Source: Caulobacter sp. FWC26 (GTDB taxonomy: Bacteria > Pseudomonadota > Alphaproteobacteria > Caulobacterales > Caulobacteraceae). Taken from it: a stretch of DNA of 64,000 bases. Position 1 is the first letter of the stretch. The number at the start of each line of letters is the position of its first letter. Made by a program: the position numbers and the translations under genes. The stretch is from NCBI RefSeq assembly GCF_002742645.2, contig NZ_CP033875.1, positions 1,528,001 through 1,592,000 on the forward strand, read 5' to 3'. This document shows positions 18,686 through 27,773 of the stretch, piece after piece. The notes under the pieces are model-generated. The model was not told the DNA's origin. It searched no databases and was given only the letters and a program-made list of their open reading frames with translations.

Positions 18686-21574
18686 ATGACCGCTCTTTCC
18701 TTCCGCCACAGCCTGATGCTGACAGCCGCCGCGCTGTGCCTGGGGGCCACCCCCGCACTGGCTGACAACACGGATCAACCGATCGCCACAGCCGCTTCCG
18801 ACAGCGTCGTCTCCGAAGTCGTGATCGCCGGCCAGCGCCGCAGCCAGGCGCGCGCGCTTGAAGAGCAGCGCGACAGCCTGACCGTCGCCAACGTCGTTTC
18901 GGCCGAAGAACTGCAGGCCCAGCCGACCGCCAACCTGGCCGACCTGCTGTCGCGTCTGCCGGGCCTGTCCTCGGCGGTGGACCAATCGCGTAACCAGGCC
19001 GGCACCGGCGAGGCTCAGTACGTCACCATCCGCGGCCTCGACAGCGCCTGGAACGCCTACTCGATGAACGGTGTTCGTCTGGCTCAGACCGACTCCAAGG
19101 CCCGTACCATCTCGATGAACCTGCTGTCGCCGTTCGCCCTGTCGTTCGTGCGCGTCGACAAGGCCCCGACCGCCGAGATGGACGGTGACGCCCTGGCCGG
19201 CACGGTCGATTTCCGCACCGCTTCGGGTTTCGACTTCGCTTCGAACTACAACCGCCTGCGTCTGCAGGGGCAGTTGGCAGACCGCGCGATCCAGCGCGAC
19301 GTCGACGGTCTGGGCTACACCGCCCAACTGGAACTGGCCCGCACGTTCGGCGACGCCGAGCAGTTCGCCGTCTATGGCAACCTCTACTATCAGGACAAAG
19401 ACAACGCCGGTGAGTCGCGCGCGGTCCAGCAGGACTATGTGAAGAAGGACTCCACGGCGCCGGGCCTGATCCGCGATCAGGGCGCCAATCTCTACGCCCG
19501 TGGTCCGCAGTGGAATTTCTACCGCAACAGCGTCAAGCGTCAGGGCGGGACCCTGTCGCTGGACTACAAGACCGACGCCCAGAGCCTGTATGGCCGCTTC
19601 ACCTATGGTGAGTTCAAGCTGCTGACCAACATGGACCAGTCGTCGGCGCGCCTTGGCCTGGCGACCGCGCCTAGCGGTTCCAAGGAACTGGTCGACTTCC
19701 TGACCTCGGTGCGTCCGTCGTCGGCCTGGCAGACGAACGGCGACAGCGATCCCAAGGACGTCAAGTTCTATGGCGCGATCCCGGGCCAATACAGCCGCAC
19801 CGAGCACTCGACCCAGACCCTGACCACCGCTCTGGTCGGCGGCGAGACCAAGCGTGACGCCTTCACCCTGGACTACGCGGTGTCGTACTCGAAGGGCCGC
19901 ACCGAATATCCGTTCCGGATGCAGGCCGGCTTCTACGCTTTCCCGTTCATCGGCACGCCGGACCAGGGCGGCAAGGCCGTGGCGCCGCTGCTCACCGACA
20001 TCTCCAATCCGAAGGATCCGCGCGCGGTTCTGCCGCCGGAAGGCCTGCGCTACATCGGCCGCACCGACATCACCCGCCAATGGTACGTGACCTACGGCCA
20101 CGAATACGCCGAAGAGTCCAAGACCGACGTCAAGGCCAACCTGTCCTGGGATCTTGACCATCCGATCGTTAAGTCGATCAAGGGCGGCCTCAAGTACGAG
20201 ACGGCGGATCGTGAGTCGAACGATGTCGGCACCGACGACGATAACCGCTTCTACTTCTACAAGAAGGACGCCAACGGCAACTGGACGACCAACCCCGCGC
20301 TCCTGAGTAACGGCAGCAACCGTTGGGCCGCACAGGGCGATTATCTGTTCGACCTGCCCGGCAAGACCCTGACCAGCTTCATGATGGGCGGGCTGCAGGT
20401 GCCGATGCGTCTGGTCGATCCGGAGTACCTGAAGAAGCAGGCCTACCAGTACGCGGCAACCATTCCGTGGACGGATGAAGTTCTGAAGCGGAATCTGCTC
20501 TCGGGCGAGGAGACTCGCGCGTCGGCCTACCTCCAGTCCACCCTGACCTTTGGCGACGCCCTGACCGTCGTGCCGGGCGTGCGCTACGAGGACAACAACT
20601 TCAAGGGCGCTTACTGGCGTCCCGAGAGCGTCAAGGGCGCGGACGGCAAGACCACCACGACGCGGGTTCGCGCCTCGTCGGATCGCGGCATGGGCATCGT
20701 GCTGCCCAGCCTGGTGGCCAGTTGGCGTCCGAACGAGGAGATCGTGGTGCGGGGCGCGGTGCGTCGCGCCTATACCCGTCCGGCCTTCGACCAGATGATC
20801 GGCGCCACCAGCATCTCCAAGGACGCCGACGGCAAGATCATTGCGATTAGCATCGCCAATCCGGACCTGCAGCCGGTGACGGGCGTCAACTATGATCTCA
20901 GCATCGAAAAGTACGGCCAGGACGGTCAGTACCTGATGGCCTCGATCTATTACAAGGACCTGAAGAACGTGATGTTCGTCTCGGGTTCGACCAACACCGG
21001 CTCGGACTACAACGTCTGGACGGGCGACGTGATCAAGGACGCCGGCGGCGCCGAGATCACCCGCCTCGACAACGCCAAGAATGGTTCGGTGCTGGGTCTT
21101 GAACTGGGTCTGCGTCAGCGCTTCACCAGCCTGCCGGGCTTCTGGAACGGCTTTGGCGTCAGCGGCAATGTAACCTTCCAGAAGACTGAGGCCGATATCC
21201 GCATCGGCGGTCTGGGCAAGGATCTGAGCCGCCGCCTGATCAATGCGCCCGACAGCATCGTCAACGCCTCGTTGTTCTACAACAAGCACGGCGTGCGGGC
21301 CGAACTGGCCTATAGCCGCGTGGGCCTGATCTACAAGGATGTCCGCAACAACAACGACGACACCTGGGTCCAGCCCATGCGGCGCCTGAACTTCAACGCC
21401 AATTACCAGCTGCCCTACGGTCTGCAGGTCGGCGTTGCGGTCGAGAACATCCTCAACGACCAGTCCTATTGGGCCACTCAGGGCAAGGCAGAGACTCTGC
21501 TCTCGCACGACCGCAAGGGCGGCTATGTCGAGACCGGCCGCACCTACATGATCAACACGTCCTGGACGTTCTGA
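18686..21574 (+). CDS. TonB-dependent receptor
   Basis: A 962-residue outer-membrane receptor. The signal peptide covers residues 1-26 (LTAAALCLGATPALA). A TonB-box-like segment (SEVVIAG) and the plug domain follow (NLADLLSRLPGLSSAVDQSR, VTIRGLDSAWNAYSMNGVRL), then a 22-strand barrel ending in the aromatic terminus NTSWTF. There is no STN domain. The ATG at 18686 is preceded by GGGGA; an upstream TTG frame extension is unlikely. Substrate is unknown. It is the first chromosomal gene after the mobile element and stands alone; the next gene is convergent. Confidence 0.95.
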   Translation: MTALSFRHSLMLTAAALCLGATPALADNTDQPIATAASDSVVSEVVIAGQRRSQARALEEQRDSLTVANVVSAEELQAQPTANLADLLSRLPGLSSAVDQSRNQAGTGEAQYVTIRGLDSAWNAYSMNGVRLAQTDSKARTISMNLLSPFALSFVRVDKAPTAEMDGDALAGTVDFRTASGFDFASNYNRLRLQGQLADRAIQRDVDGLGYTAQLELARTFGDAEQFAVYGNLYYQDKDNAGESRAVQQDYVKKDSTAPGLIRDQGANLYARGPQWNFYRNSVKRQGGTLSLDYKTDAQSLYGRFTYGEFKLLTNMDQSSARLGLATAPSGSKELVDFLTSVRPSSAWQTNGDSDPKDVKFYGAIPGQYSRTEHSTQTLTTALVGGETKRDAFTLDYAVSYSKGRTEYPFRMQAGFYAFPFIGTPDQGGKAVAPLLTDISNPKDPRAVLPPEGLRYIGRTDITRQWYVTYGHEYAEESKTDVKANLSWDLDHPIVKSIKGGLKYETADRESNDVGTDDDNRFYFYKKDANGNWTTNPALLSNGSNRWAAQGDYLFDLPGKTLTSFMMGGLQVPMRLVDPEYLKKQAYQYAATIPWTDEVLKRNLLSGEETRASAYLQSTLTFGDALTVVPGVRYEDNNFKGAYWRPESVKGADGKTTTTRVRASSDRGMGIVLPSLVASWRPNEEIVVRGAVRRAYTRPAFDQMIGATSISKDADGKIIAISIANPDLQPVTGVNYDLSIEKYGQDGQYLMASIYYKDLKNVMFVSGSTNTGSDYNVWTGDVIKDAGGAEITRLDNAKNGSVLGLELGLRQRFTSLPGFWNGFGVSGNVTFQKTEADIRIGGLGKDLSRRLINAPDSIVNASLFYNKHGVRAELAYSRVGLIYKDVRNNNDDTWVQPMRRLNFNANYQLPYGLQVGVAVENILNDQSYWATQGKAETLLSHDRKGGYVETGRTYMINTSWTF

Positions 21575-21779
21575 TCCCTCCTCTCGGGAGCGCGCTCGGC
21601 TTTACCGCAGAGCGCGCGCTTGGGACCTCTGCTTGAGTAGTTTCTGTCTGTTTTCCGATGGTTCCGTCTGAACCGGGCAGATCCTTTGGCGCGGCCTTCC
21701 CCTCGGCGCGCCTTTTCCTTCGAGGCCGGGGGCGTCGCGTCGCCGGCCTCGCTTTTCTGCGGACATGGATTGGGTGATT

Positions 21780-24700
21780 TCAGAACCGGGCGCGGAGGGC
21801 GAAGTTGAACTGTCGGCCTGTGTGAACGCGGCTGGCGATGGCGCGGCTGTGGCGGCCGACATGCGCGTCATAGGCCAAGGCGTCATCCAGATTCACCACC
21901 CCGGCCTCGACCTGGGCCCGTTCGTCGATCCGGTATCGGACGCTCAGATCGGTCGCGATCACCGGCCGGATCCAGAGATTGTCCCAGTCGCCCGGCGCTT
22001 CCAGAGCGTTGTACTCCGAGAGCATCGCGCCGGTGTAGCGGGCGTTGAAGCGCACGCGCCATGGACCGCGCTCATAGGCCGCGGCCAGGCTGCCCAACCA
22101 GTCGGGCGCCGATTGCAACGACGTCGACCGGCCCAGCTCAGCACTGCCGAGGTCCGCCTGGGTCCATTGGCGACTGACGCTGCCCGACAGTTCGAGCGTC
22201 GAGGCTGGATCGAAAGCGGGGCGCAGCCGGCGGACCCACTCGGCCTGCAATCCACGGACCGTCGCGACGCCGCCGTTCTGCGGGGTTATCAGCCGGGCCA
22301 GGCCCGGCCGGGTGCGTGGCGCGGCATTGCTAAAAACGCCCCCGCTTTCAAACAGGATATTGTCGAGACGTTTTGCCCAGGCCGAAAGGCCCCAGCCGCC
22401 GTTGGGCGTGGTTCGCAGCCATTGCAGATCCAGATTGACGGCGGTGATGGCCGCCAGGTCTGGGTTGCCCTGGGTCAGAACCTGACCGCCTTGCTCATCG
22501 GTGCTCAGGGTCGCCCCGCCGCCCAGCTGGTAGAGAGCCGGCCGGCTATAGGAGCGCCACAGTCCGGCGCGCAGGACGCGGCCGCCGTCGGGGCGCCAGG
22601 TCACGAACACCGAAGGCAGGGTCTCGCCGAACCGACTGTGGTCGGTGCGCCATTCGCCCGGCTCCTCGCCCGACGCCAGGATCTTGGCCAGCCAGTAGCG
22701 GCTCCGCACCAGGGTGTCCTCGCGGCGCACGCCGACGGTCAGTTCCATCAAGTCCCAGCGGGCGGTCACCATGCCGTAGGCCGCCGCGACGGACTCGCGA
22801 CCGAACTGACTTCGGCAGTTGAGGTTGTTGATGGGCAGCGCCCCACAGCCGTCCAGGCTGCCCGGGCCGACCGCGCGGGCGAACCAGGCGTCGAGCGCCT
22901 CATGGTCGACGCGCGGCGCGCGCCAGTCGTAGACACCGGGCCAGACCGCCGGCCAAGTCCCGCCGGTCGAGACGCCCAGCGCCCGCCAAGTGAGCCCGGC
23001 CTGCCCCAGGACCACGGCGAAGGGGGGATTGGTCCAGTTGCGGCTGGTCACCTCACGTCGGCTGGCCGAGAACGACAAGCCCGCCTTGAGCGTGACTGGA
23101 CTCTCGCCATCCAGCCACTCGGCGTCGACCGCCGCCTGGGCCCGATCCTGGGCGCTATGCTGCTCGGTCCGCTGCCCTGCGCGGCGCGCCAGAAGCCGCG
23201 TGTCGGCTTCGTCCAGATCGGCCTGGAGTTCCGGGGTCAGGCGCGGCCGTGGAAAGCCGCCGGTGTAGTCGATCAGCAGGCCACCATACGTGCGCGCCGT
23301 CCGTCCCTGATTGAAGGCGTCGTTCTGGTTCACCCGGATCGAGGCCTCAAGCCGATCCGGGCGATCACTGGTGGCGCGGCTCAGGGTCACGCGCGGGGTC
23401 AGAAGCCACGCGCCCGTACGGCCGGCCAGCTGACCCGAGCGCATTTCGCGGCCCGCCAGGGTCAGGACCGTCAGCCCGACCACGTCGGGATTGGTCTCGT
23501 ACCAGACCCGGCTGGACACCTCGCCCAGCGACAGGCGGTAGCCTCCGGCGGGGTCAGGCGTCCAGCTTCGCGCGCCGCCCACCAACTGGGTCAAGGTCGA
23601 GTTCTGTTCGGTGTGCGAGCGCAGGTCGACGAATGTCAGGCTCAGGGCCCGGTCGTCGTTGGGACGCCAGTCGGCCGTGAGCATCACGGAGCGGCTGCGT
23701 TCCTGGACTTCGGAGACGCCGGCGTTGAGCGCGGTCAGGGTCAGACCCTCCTCGGGACGCGCGGGATCGCGGGGCGCGCCATGGAACAGCGGGCCGGGCG
23801 TCGCCGACCAGGCCCAGGCCCAGCCTTGGTCGTTCTGGGCCGACATCACCCCCGCCATCTCGGCGCTGATCATGCGACGCGTAGCGCGCCGCAGGCTGAG
23901 CGCGAGCCCCAGCTGGTCCTGGTCGCCGAACCGTCCGGCCATGACCACGCCCTGCCCGCCGCCGCGACCCGGGGCGTCGTACCGGCGGGCCAGAGACGCC
24001 GAACGGGTCGAGACGGTCACCTCCAGCCAGCGGCGTTCTGGAAAGTCGGTCGACCGAAACGGCCGGAAATCGATCGCCCCGGCGATCAAATCGCCTTCCA
24101 GGTCCGGCCGCCCGGTCCGGTGGATCAAGACCTCGGAGAGTCCCTCCGGCGGGATCATGTTCAACTGCACGCCGCGCGAATGCGGCAGGCCCTGGGCGAC
24201 CGGCGCGCCCTGCATCAGGGTGACGCTGAGCTCGGGATTCAGCCCTCGGAGACCCACGAACAGACCTTCGCCCCGGGTAGCCGAGTCGACGCCGGAGACA
24301 AACGAACGTCCGGTGGTCAGCACCGTGGTGTCGGGCAGGGCGGCGATGGCGTCGGTGATGTTGCTGATGGCGCGTCCCTCGTAGCGGTCGCGCGACAACA
24401 CGCTGAAGGTCAGGGGAGCGGCCAGGGCGTCGTCGAAATCGTCCGCCGCCCCGCGCGACGGACGCGGTCCAGGGCGGGCGGCGAGTACGGTCAGAGCGGT
24501 CAGCAGCGTGGGGCTCTCCGGCACGGGCGCACGCGTGGCGGAGCGACTGTCCGTTTCGGTCGGGCGAGCGGTAGACGCGGCGGGCTGCGGTCGCCGGACG
24601 ATCACGAAGGTGCGCGAATCCAGACGCCGCGCCGTCAGGGGCTGCCCCTCCAGCAGGCGGGCCAGAGCGGCCGGGGCGGCCGCGCCGACATCCGGCGGCA

Positions 24701-24929
24701 AAGCGACGCGCGTGTGCGGCAGGTCTGCGGCCGAGAACAGGATTTGCAGTCGTCCTTGTTCGGCCAGACGCCGAAGCGCCTGCTCCAGCGGCAGGATGAC
24801 GGTCGTGACTTCGGGACGCGACGCCGTCGGCCGAGCGGCCGCGCTCGCTTCGGTCACCGTCAGGGCCAGCGCCGTCCCCAGGCACAGGCGTCCCCAGGTC
24901 TCGCCAAATGGTGCGCCGCCGCTCGCCAA
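21780..24929 (-). CDS. TonB-dependent receptor with N-terminal STN (secretin/TonB) domain
   Basis: A receptor of about 1,049 residues. After a signal-like region (CLGTALALTVTEASA), an STN domain spans about 45-110 (LPLEQALRRLAEQGRLQILF, LEGQPLTARRLDSRTFVIVR). A plug (ISNITDAIAALPDTTVLTTG, GLRGLNPELSVTLMQGAPVA) and a barrel ending FNFALRARF follow. STN domains pass a signal to a FecR-type anti-sigma factor, and a fecI-fecR pair is encoded divergently. The start at 24929 is a TTG; no ATG precedes the signal peptide in frame. The gap to the sigma-factor gene is at most 164 bases and should hold both promoters. Confidence 0.92.
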   Translation of the reverse strand: MASGGAPFGETWGRLCLGTALALTVTEASAAARPTASRPEVTTVILPLEQALRRLAEQGRLQILFSAADLPHTRVALPPDVGAAAPAALARLLEGQPLTARRLDSRTFVIVRRPQPAASTARPTETDSRSATRAPVPESPTLLTALTVLAARPGPRPSRGAADDFDDALAAPLTFSVLSRDRYEGRAISNITDAIAALPDTTVLTTGRSFVSGVDSATRGEGLFVGLRGLNPELSVTLMQGAPVAQGLPHSRGVQLNMIPPEGLSEVLIHRTGRPDLEGDLIAGAIDFRPFRSTDFPERRWLEVTVSTRSASLARRYDAPGRGGGQGVVMAGRFGDQDQLGLALSLRRATRRMISAEMAGVMSAQNDQGWAWAWSATPGPLFHGAPRDPARPEEGLTLTALNAGVSEVQERSRSVMLTADWRPNDDRALSLTFVDLRSHTEQNSTLTQLVGGARSWTPDPAGGYRLSLGEVSSRVWYETNPDVVGLTVLTLAGREMRSGQLAGRTGAWLLTPRVTLSRATSDRPDRLEASIRVNQNDAFNQGRTARTYGGLLIDYTGGFPRPRLTPELQADLDEADTRLLARRAGQRTEQHSAQDRAQAAVDAEWLDGESPVTLKAGLSFSASRREVTSRNWTNPPFAVVLGQAGLTWRALGVSTGGTWPAVWPGVYDWRAPRVDHEALDAWFARAVGPGSLDGCGALPINNLNCRSQFGRESVAAAYGMVTARWDLMELTVGVRREDTLVRSRYWLAKILASGEEPGEWRTDHSRFGETLPSVFVTWRPDGGRVLRAGLWRSYSRPALYQLGGGATLSTDEQGGQVLTQGNPDLAAITAVNLDLQWLRTTPNGGWGLSAWAKRLDNILFESGGVFSNAAPRTRPGLARLITPQNGGVATVRGLQAEWVRRLRPAFDPASTLELSGSVSRQWTQADLGSAELGRSTSLQSAPDWLGSLAAAYERGPWRVRFNARYTGAMLSEYNALEAPGDWDNLWIRPVIATDLSVRYRIDERAQVEAGVVNLDDALAYDAHVGRHSRAIASRVHTGRQFNFALRARF

Positions 24930-25003
24930 GTCCGTCCTGTCGTGCTGGTCCCCAGAGTTCCTCTAGCGGTGCTGTGTAATGGCTTTCTGACATCGGCCCC
25001 TCT

Positions 25004-25612
25004 ATGCTGCTTCACCCGGCGATCTCCTCCGTGCCAAACGCGCAGTCGCGCCGTCTGGGACGCGGGAGAGGCGCGCAGCGGCGCGGACGCGACGTGATAA
25101 CTGGAACGGATGCAGTTCAGGATCTGGTCGGCCGCTTCGACGGCCGATTGCGCCGCTATGTCTCTCGGTTCCTGGAGCCGGTCGATATCGACGACGCCCT
25201 GCATGACATCTACGCACGCTTGGCGCGGCAAGCGGCGCGCATCCCGCCGCCCAGCTTCAACAGCACCTATGTGTTCAAGACGGCTGATGGCGTCTTGCGT
25301 GACCTGCATCGCCGACGGCAATCGCGCGACGCAGGCCGCCATGTCGAGTTGACCGAAGACATCCCTTCGGACACGCCTACACCCTTCGAGTCGACGCGCT
25401 GGAAACAGAACCTGGACATCTTGCGCGCGGCGATCCTGAGTCTGCCCCGTCAAGAACGATTGGTGCTGATGATGCACCGGGTGGAAGGGCGCAAACTCAC
25501 CGAAATCGCCGAAAGCCAGCGAATTCCGCTGCGTACGGTGCAACAGCTTCTCGCCCAGGCCTTGGCGCGATGCCGTGGAAAGCTCAAGGAGGACGGATGG
25601 TTCGAGCAGTGA
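25004..25612 (+). CDS. FecI-like ECF sigma factor
   Basis: A sigma factor of about 172-202 residues. Region 2 is at DLVGRFDGRLRRYVSRFLEP and DIDDALHDIYARLAR. Region 4 is at ILSLPRQERLVLMMHRVEGR and LTEIAESQRIPLRTVQQLLA, the -35-binding helix-turn-helix. It would direct RNA polymerase to the divergent STN-type TonB receptor gene when its signal arrives through FecR. The ATG at 25004 lacks a good ribosome site. A GTG at 25094 would start the protein close to region 2 and may be the true start. The 3' end overlaps fecR by 16 bases. Confidence 0.88.
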   Translation: MLLHPAISSVPNAQSRRLGRGRGAQRRGRDVITGTDAVQDLVGRFDGRLRRYVSRFLEPVDIDDALHDIYARLARQAARIPPPSFNSTYVFKTADGVLRDLHRRRQSRDAGRHVELTEDIPSDTPTPFESTRWKQNLDILRAAILSLPRQERLVLMMHRVEGRKLTEIAESQRIPLRTVQQLLAQALARCRGKLKEDGWFEQ

Positions 25613-26556
25613 CGCCCTTGCGCCGTCCAGAACCGGCCGCGCCCCCGATCGTCGAGGCGGATCTGGACGCCGCCGCGCGGCTTGTCGACGCCCTCGCCGC
25701 CGAGGAGGCGGGCGGCCCCTCTCCCGTGGTGGGCCGGTCCGACCCGGCGGTCGCGGAGACGGAGGCGGTTTGGGACGCCCTCGGCGCCCTGGAGGCCGAG
25801 GACTTTAAGCTTGCCGCGCCGGCGCCCGCACCGCTGTGGCGGCGTCGCGAGATCCAGATTGGTGGATTCGCGGCCCTGGCCGCCTGTCTGGTCGCCGCAG
25901 TCTGGCTCCAGGGGCAAGCCGGGGTTCAAGTTTATTCCACCAGCGCCGGTGAACGCCGGGTGGTGGCGCTGAAGGACGGCTCTCGCCTCGAACTGAACAC
26001 GCGCTCGCGCCTGGAGGTTCGGATCTCGGCCCGCCAAAGGCAGGTGCGGCTGGTTGAGGGCGAGGCGCTGTTTACCGTGGCGAAGCGTCCGGATCGCCAG
26101 CCGTTCACCGTCGACGCGGGGGCGGCCAGCATTCGGGTGACCGGCACGCAGTTCAACGTCCGCAAGACGACCGATCAGACCCGAGTGGATCTGCTGGAGG
26201 GCCATGTCGAGGTGCGCGGCCGGCGCGATGCGCCGCTGGCGCGCCTGAGCGCGGGCCAGGCCGTGCGGGTGAGCGCCTCGGGCGACCTGACTGTCGGCGC
26301 ACCGGCTGATTTCGCAAGGGTGCAGGACTGGCGCGCGGGCCGCGTGACCTTGACTCGGGCCCGTCTCGACGCGGCGGTGGCCGACATCAACCGCTACGCC
26401 GCCAAGCCCATCGCCCTGGCGCAACCCGCGCTCGGCGATCTGACTGTCGACGGCGTGTTCGAGGCGCGCGACACCCGCGCCTTCGCCCGGGCGGTGGCGA
26501 CCTTGCACGGCCTGACGTTGCGCGAAGACGACCATCGTCTGGTGCTGTCTCGCTAG
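25597..26556 (+). CDS. FecR-like anti-sigma regulator
   Basis: A 319-residue inner-membrane protein. The cytoplasmic N-terminus (residues 1-78) would hold the sigma factor, and one membrane helix follows (GGFAALAACLVAAVWL). The periplasmic FecR domain comes next (GERRVVALKDGSRLELNTRS, LVEGEALFTVAKRPDRQPFT, IRVTGTQFNVR), ending in an STN-like segment (LTVDGVFEARDTRAFARAVA). The start at 25597 follows AAGGAGG and overlaps the sigma gene, indicating translational coupling. With the divergent STN receptor it completes a three-part cell-surface signalling system. Confidence 0.93.
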   Translation: MVRAVTPLRRPEPAAPPIVEADLDAAARLVDALAAEEAGGPSPVVGRSDPAVAETEAVWDALGALEAEDFKLAAPAPAPLWRRREIQIGGFAALAACLVAAVWLQGQAGVQVYSTSAGERRVVALKDGSRLELNTRSRLEVRISARQRQVRLVEGEALFTVAKRPDRQPFTVDAGAASIRVTGTQFNVRKTTDQTRVDLLEGHVEVRGRRDAPLARLSAGQAVRVSASGDLTVGAPADFARVQDWRAGRVTLTRARLDAAVADINRYAAKPIALAQPALGDLTVDGVFEARDTRAFARAVATLHGLTLREDDHRLVLSR

Positions 26557-26572
26557 ACCGCTCGCGTTCAGT

Positions 26573-27760
26573 CTAGGCTCCGTGGGGGCGTTGTTTCCTG
26601 ACGAGCGCGGCGAACCTGTCGGCGACGGTTTGCGAGAGCCAGTTGACCGGGTTCTCGCCCGGCCGGTTGCGGCTGGACATCCACACGGTGACGCAAGCAG
26701 AGGCGAACAGGCCCGCAGGGACGCCAACCGTCGCCAGCGCCGAAAAGCCTGTCGCCGTGGTGAGGGCTTGACCCATGACCAGCGAGGTCTCGAAGAGGAA
26801 CAACAGCAAGCCGCCAATCACCATGGCCGACCCCGCCCCGGCCCGCTTGGCGCTCAACGCGAAGGGGACGGCCATCAGCGGCAGCAGCGGTAGAATCAGC
26901 GCGCGGGACGAGCGTGTGAACAGTTCGGCGAGCAGCGCCTGGCGGGGCAAGGCGGGCGTCGCCTTACCAAAACCCTGCTGGGCCAATTCCAACAGAGTGA
27001 GTTCGCTGACCTTGTCCCCGCGGATCCGCAGAGACTTGGCCTGTGCGACCGGCAGGTCAAATCGAAATCGCGTAAAATCAGCGACATAGACTTCATTGAG
27101 GGGTGTCGTGCTGACCTGCCGGCCATCGCTGAGCACCAGGGTGGCCTTCTGCTCTCCGGGGGCCTTCAAGACCTCGGCTGAGGCGGCGGTCAGAACATCC
27201 TCCCGGCCGTCGGGGCCGAGTTGCCGGATGAAGATCCGCCGCAGGTGACGTCCGCTGGCGTCGGCGGTGTCGGCGGTCAGCAGGATGTCCTTGCCCGCCG
27301 ACAATAGCGCCTTCGGCCGCACGTCGCCGTTCCAGCCTGCGTTCGCCACCGCGTGGAGCACCGCGTGATAGGCGTAGCGACTGTAGGGCTGCACGAAGCC
27401 GAAGAGCACGATGCTGAACACCATCAGCGCCGCTCCTAAAGCCACGAACGGCGCGGCGAAGCGGTCCAGGGAGACGCCGCTGGCCAGGATCGCGTCGATT
27501 TCCGAGCTCTTGTTCAGGCCGTTGACGACGACGAACAGGCCGATGAAAAAGCCGCCGGGCAGGGTGAGGCCGACATAGTGCGGCACCAGGTTCACCAAGA
27601 GCTCCATCAGGAACCTGAAGCCCTCGGCGGTTTGGGACAGCACCTGGAACGACCGCATTAGCCGTTCCATCAGGAACATCACCATCGTGCTGACCAAGAC
27701 CGCCGACATCGGTGTCAAGGTTCGCCGCAGCAGGTAGCGGTCGATCGTATTGGGGATCAT
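26573..27760 (-). CDS. LptF/LptG-family permease in a glycolipid locus
   Basis: A 395-residue inner-membrane protein of the YjgP/YjgQ family. It starts MIPNTIDRYLLRRTLTPMSA, the typical LptF/G N-terminus, with three N-terminal helices, a periplasmic beta domain (DILLTADTADASGRHLRRIF) and three C-terminal helices. LptF/G normally pull lipopolysaccharide from the inner membrane with the LptB ATPase. This copy lacks an lptG or lptA neighbour and follows a glycosyltransferase gene after 13 bases. I infer a dedicated exporter for another glycolipid. The longer frame to 28114 is a shadow of that glycosyltransferase. Confidence 0.88.
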   Translation of the reverse strand: MIPNTIDRYLLRRTLTPMSAVLVSTMVMFLMERLMRSFQVLSQTAEGFRFLMELLVNLVPHYVGLTLPGGFFIGLFVVVNGLNKSSEIDAILASGVSLDRFAAPFVALGAALMVFSIVLFGFVQPYSRYAYHAVLHAVANAGWNGDVRPKALLSAGKDILLTADTADASGRHLRRIFIRQLGPDGREDVLTAASAEVLKAPGEQKATLVLSDGRQVSTTPLNEVYVADFTRFRFDLPVAQAKSLRIRGDKVSELTLLELAQQGFGKATPALPRQALLAELFTRSSRALILPLLPLMAVPFALSAKRAGAGSAMVIGGLLLFLFETSLVMGQALTTATGFSALATVGVPAGLFASACVTVWMSSRNRPGENPVNWLSQTVADRFAALVRKQRPHGA

Positions 27761-27773
27761 CGGGCGACGAGGC

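Noticed and set aside
18374..21508. 1,044-codon open frame on the minus strand
   Set aside because: It lies opposite the TonB receptor gene at 18686-21574; high GC gives long antisense frames, and the translation is low-complexity without domains.
21591..21618. GC hairpin after the first TonB receptor as terminator
   Set aside because: The stem is only about 8 bp with a 12-base loop and no T-run; too weak to list as a feature.
21765..25097. 1,110-codon open frame on the plus strand
   Set aside because: Antisense shadow of the STN-type TonB receptor; no recognisable domain.
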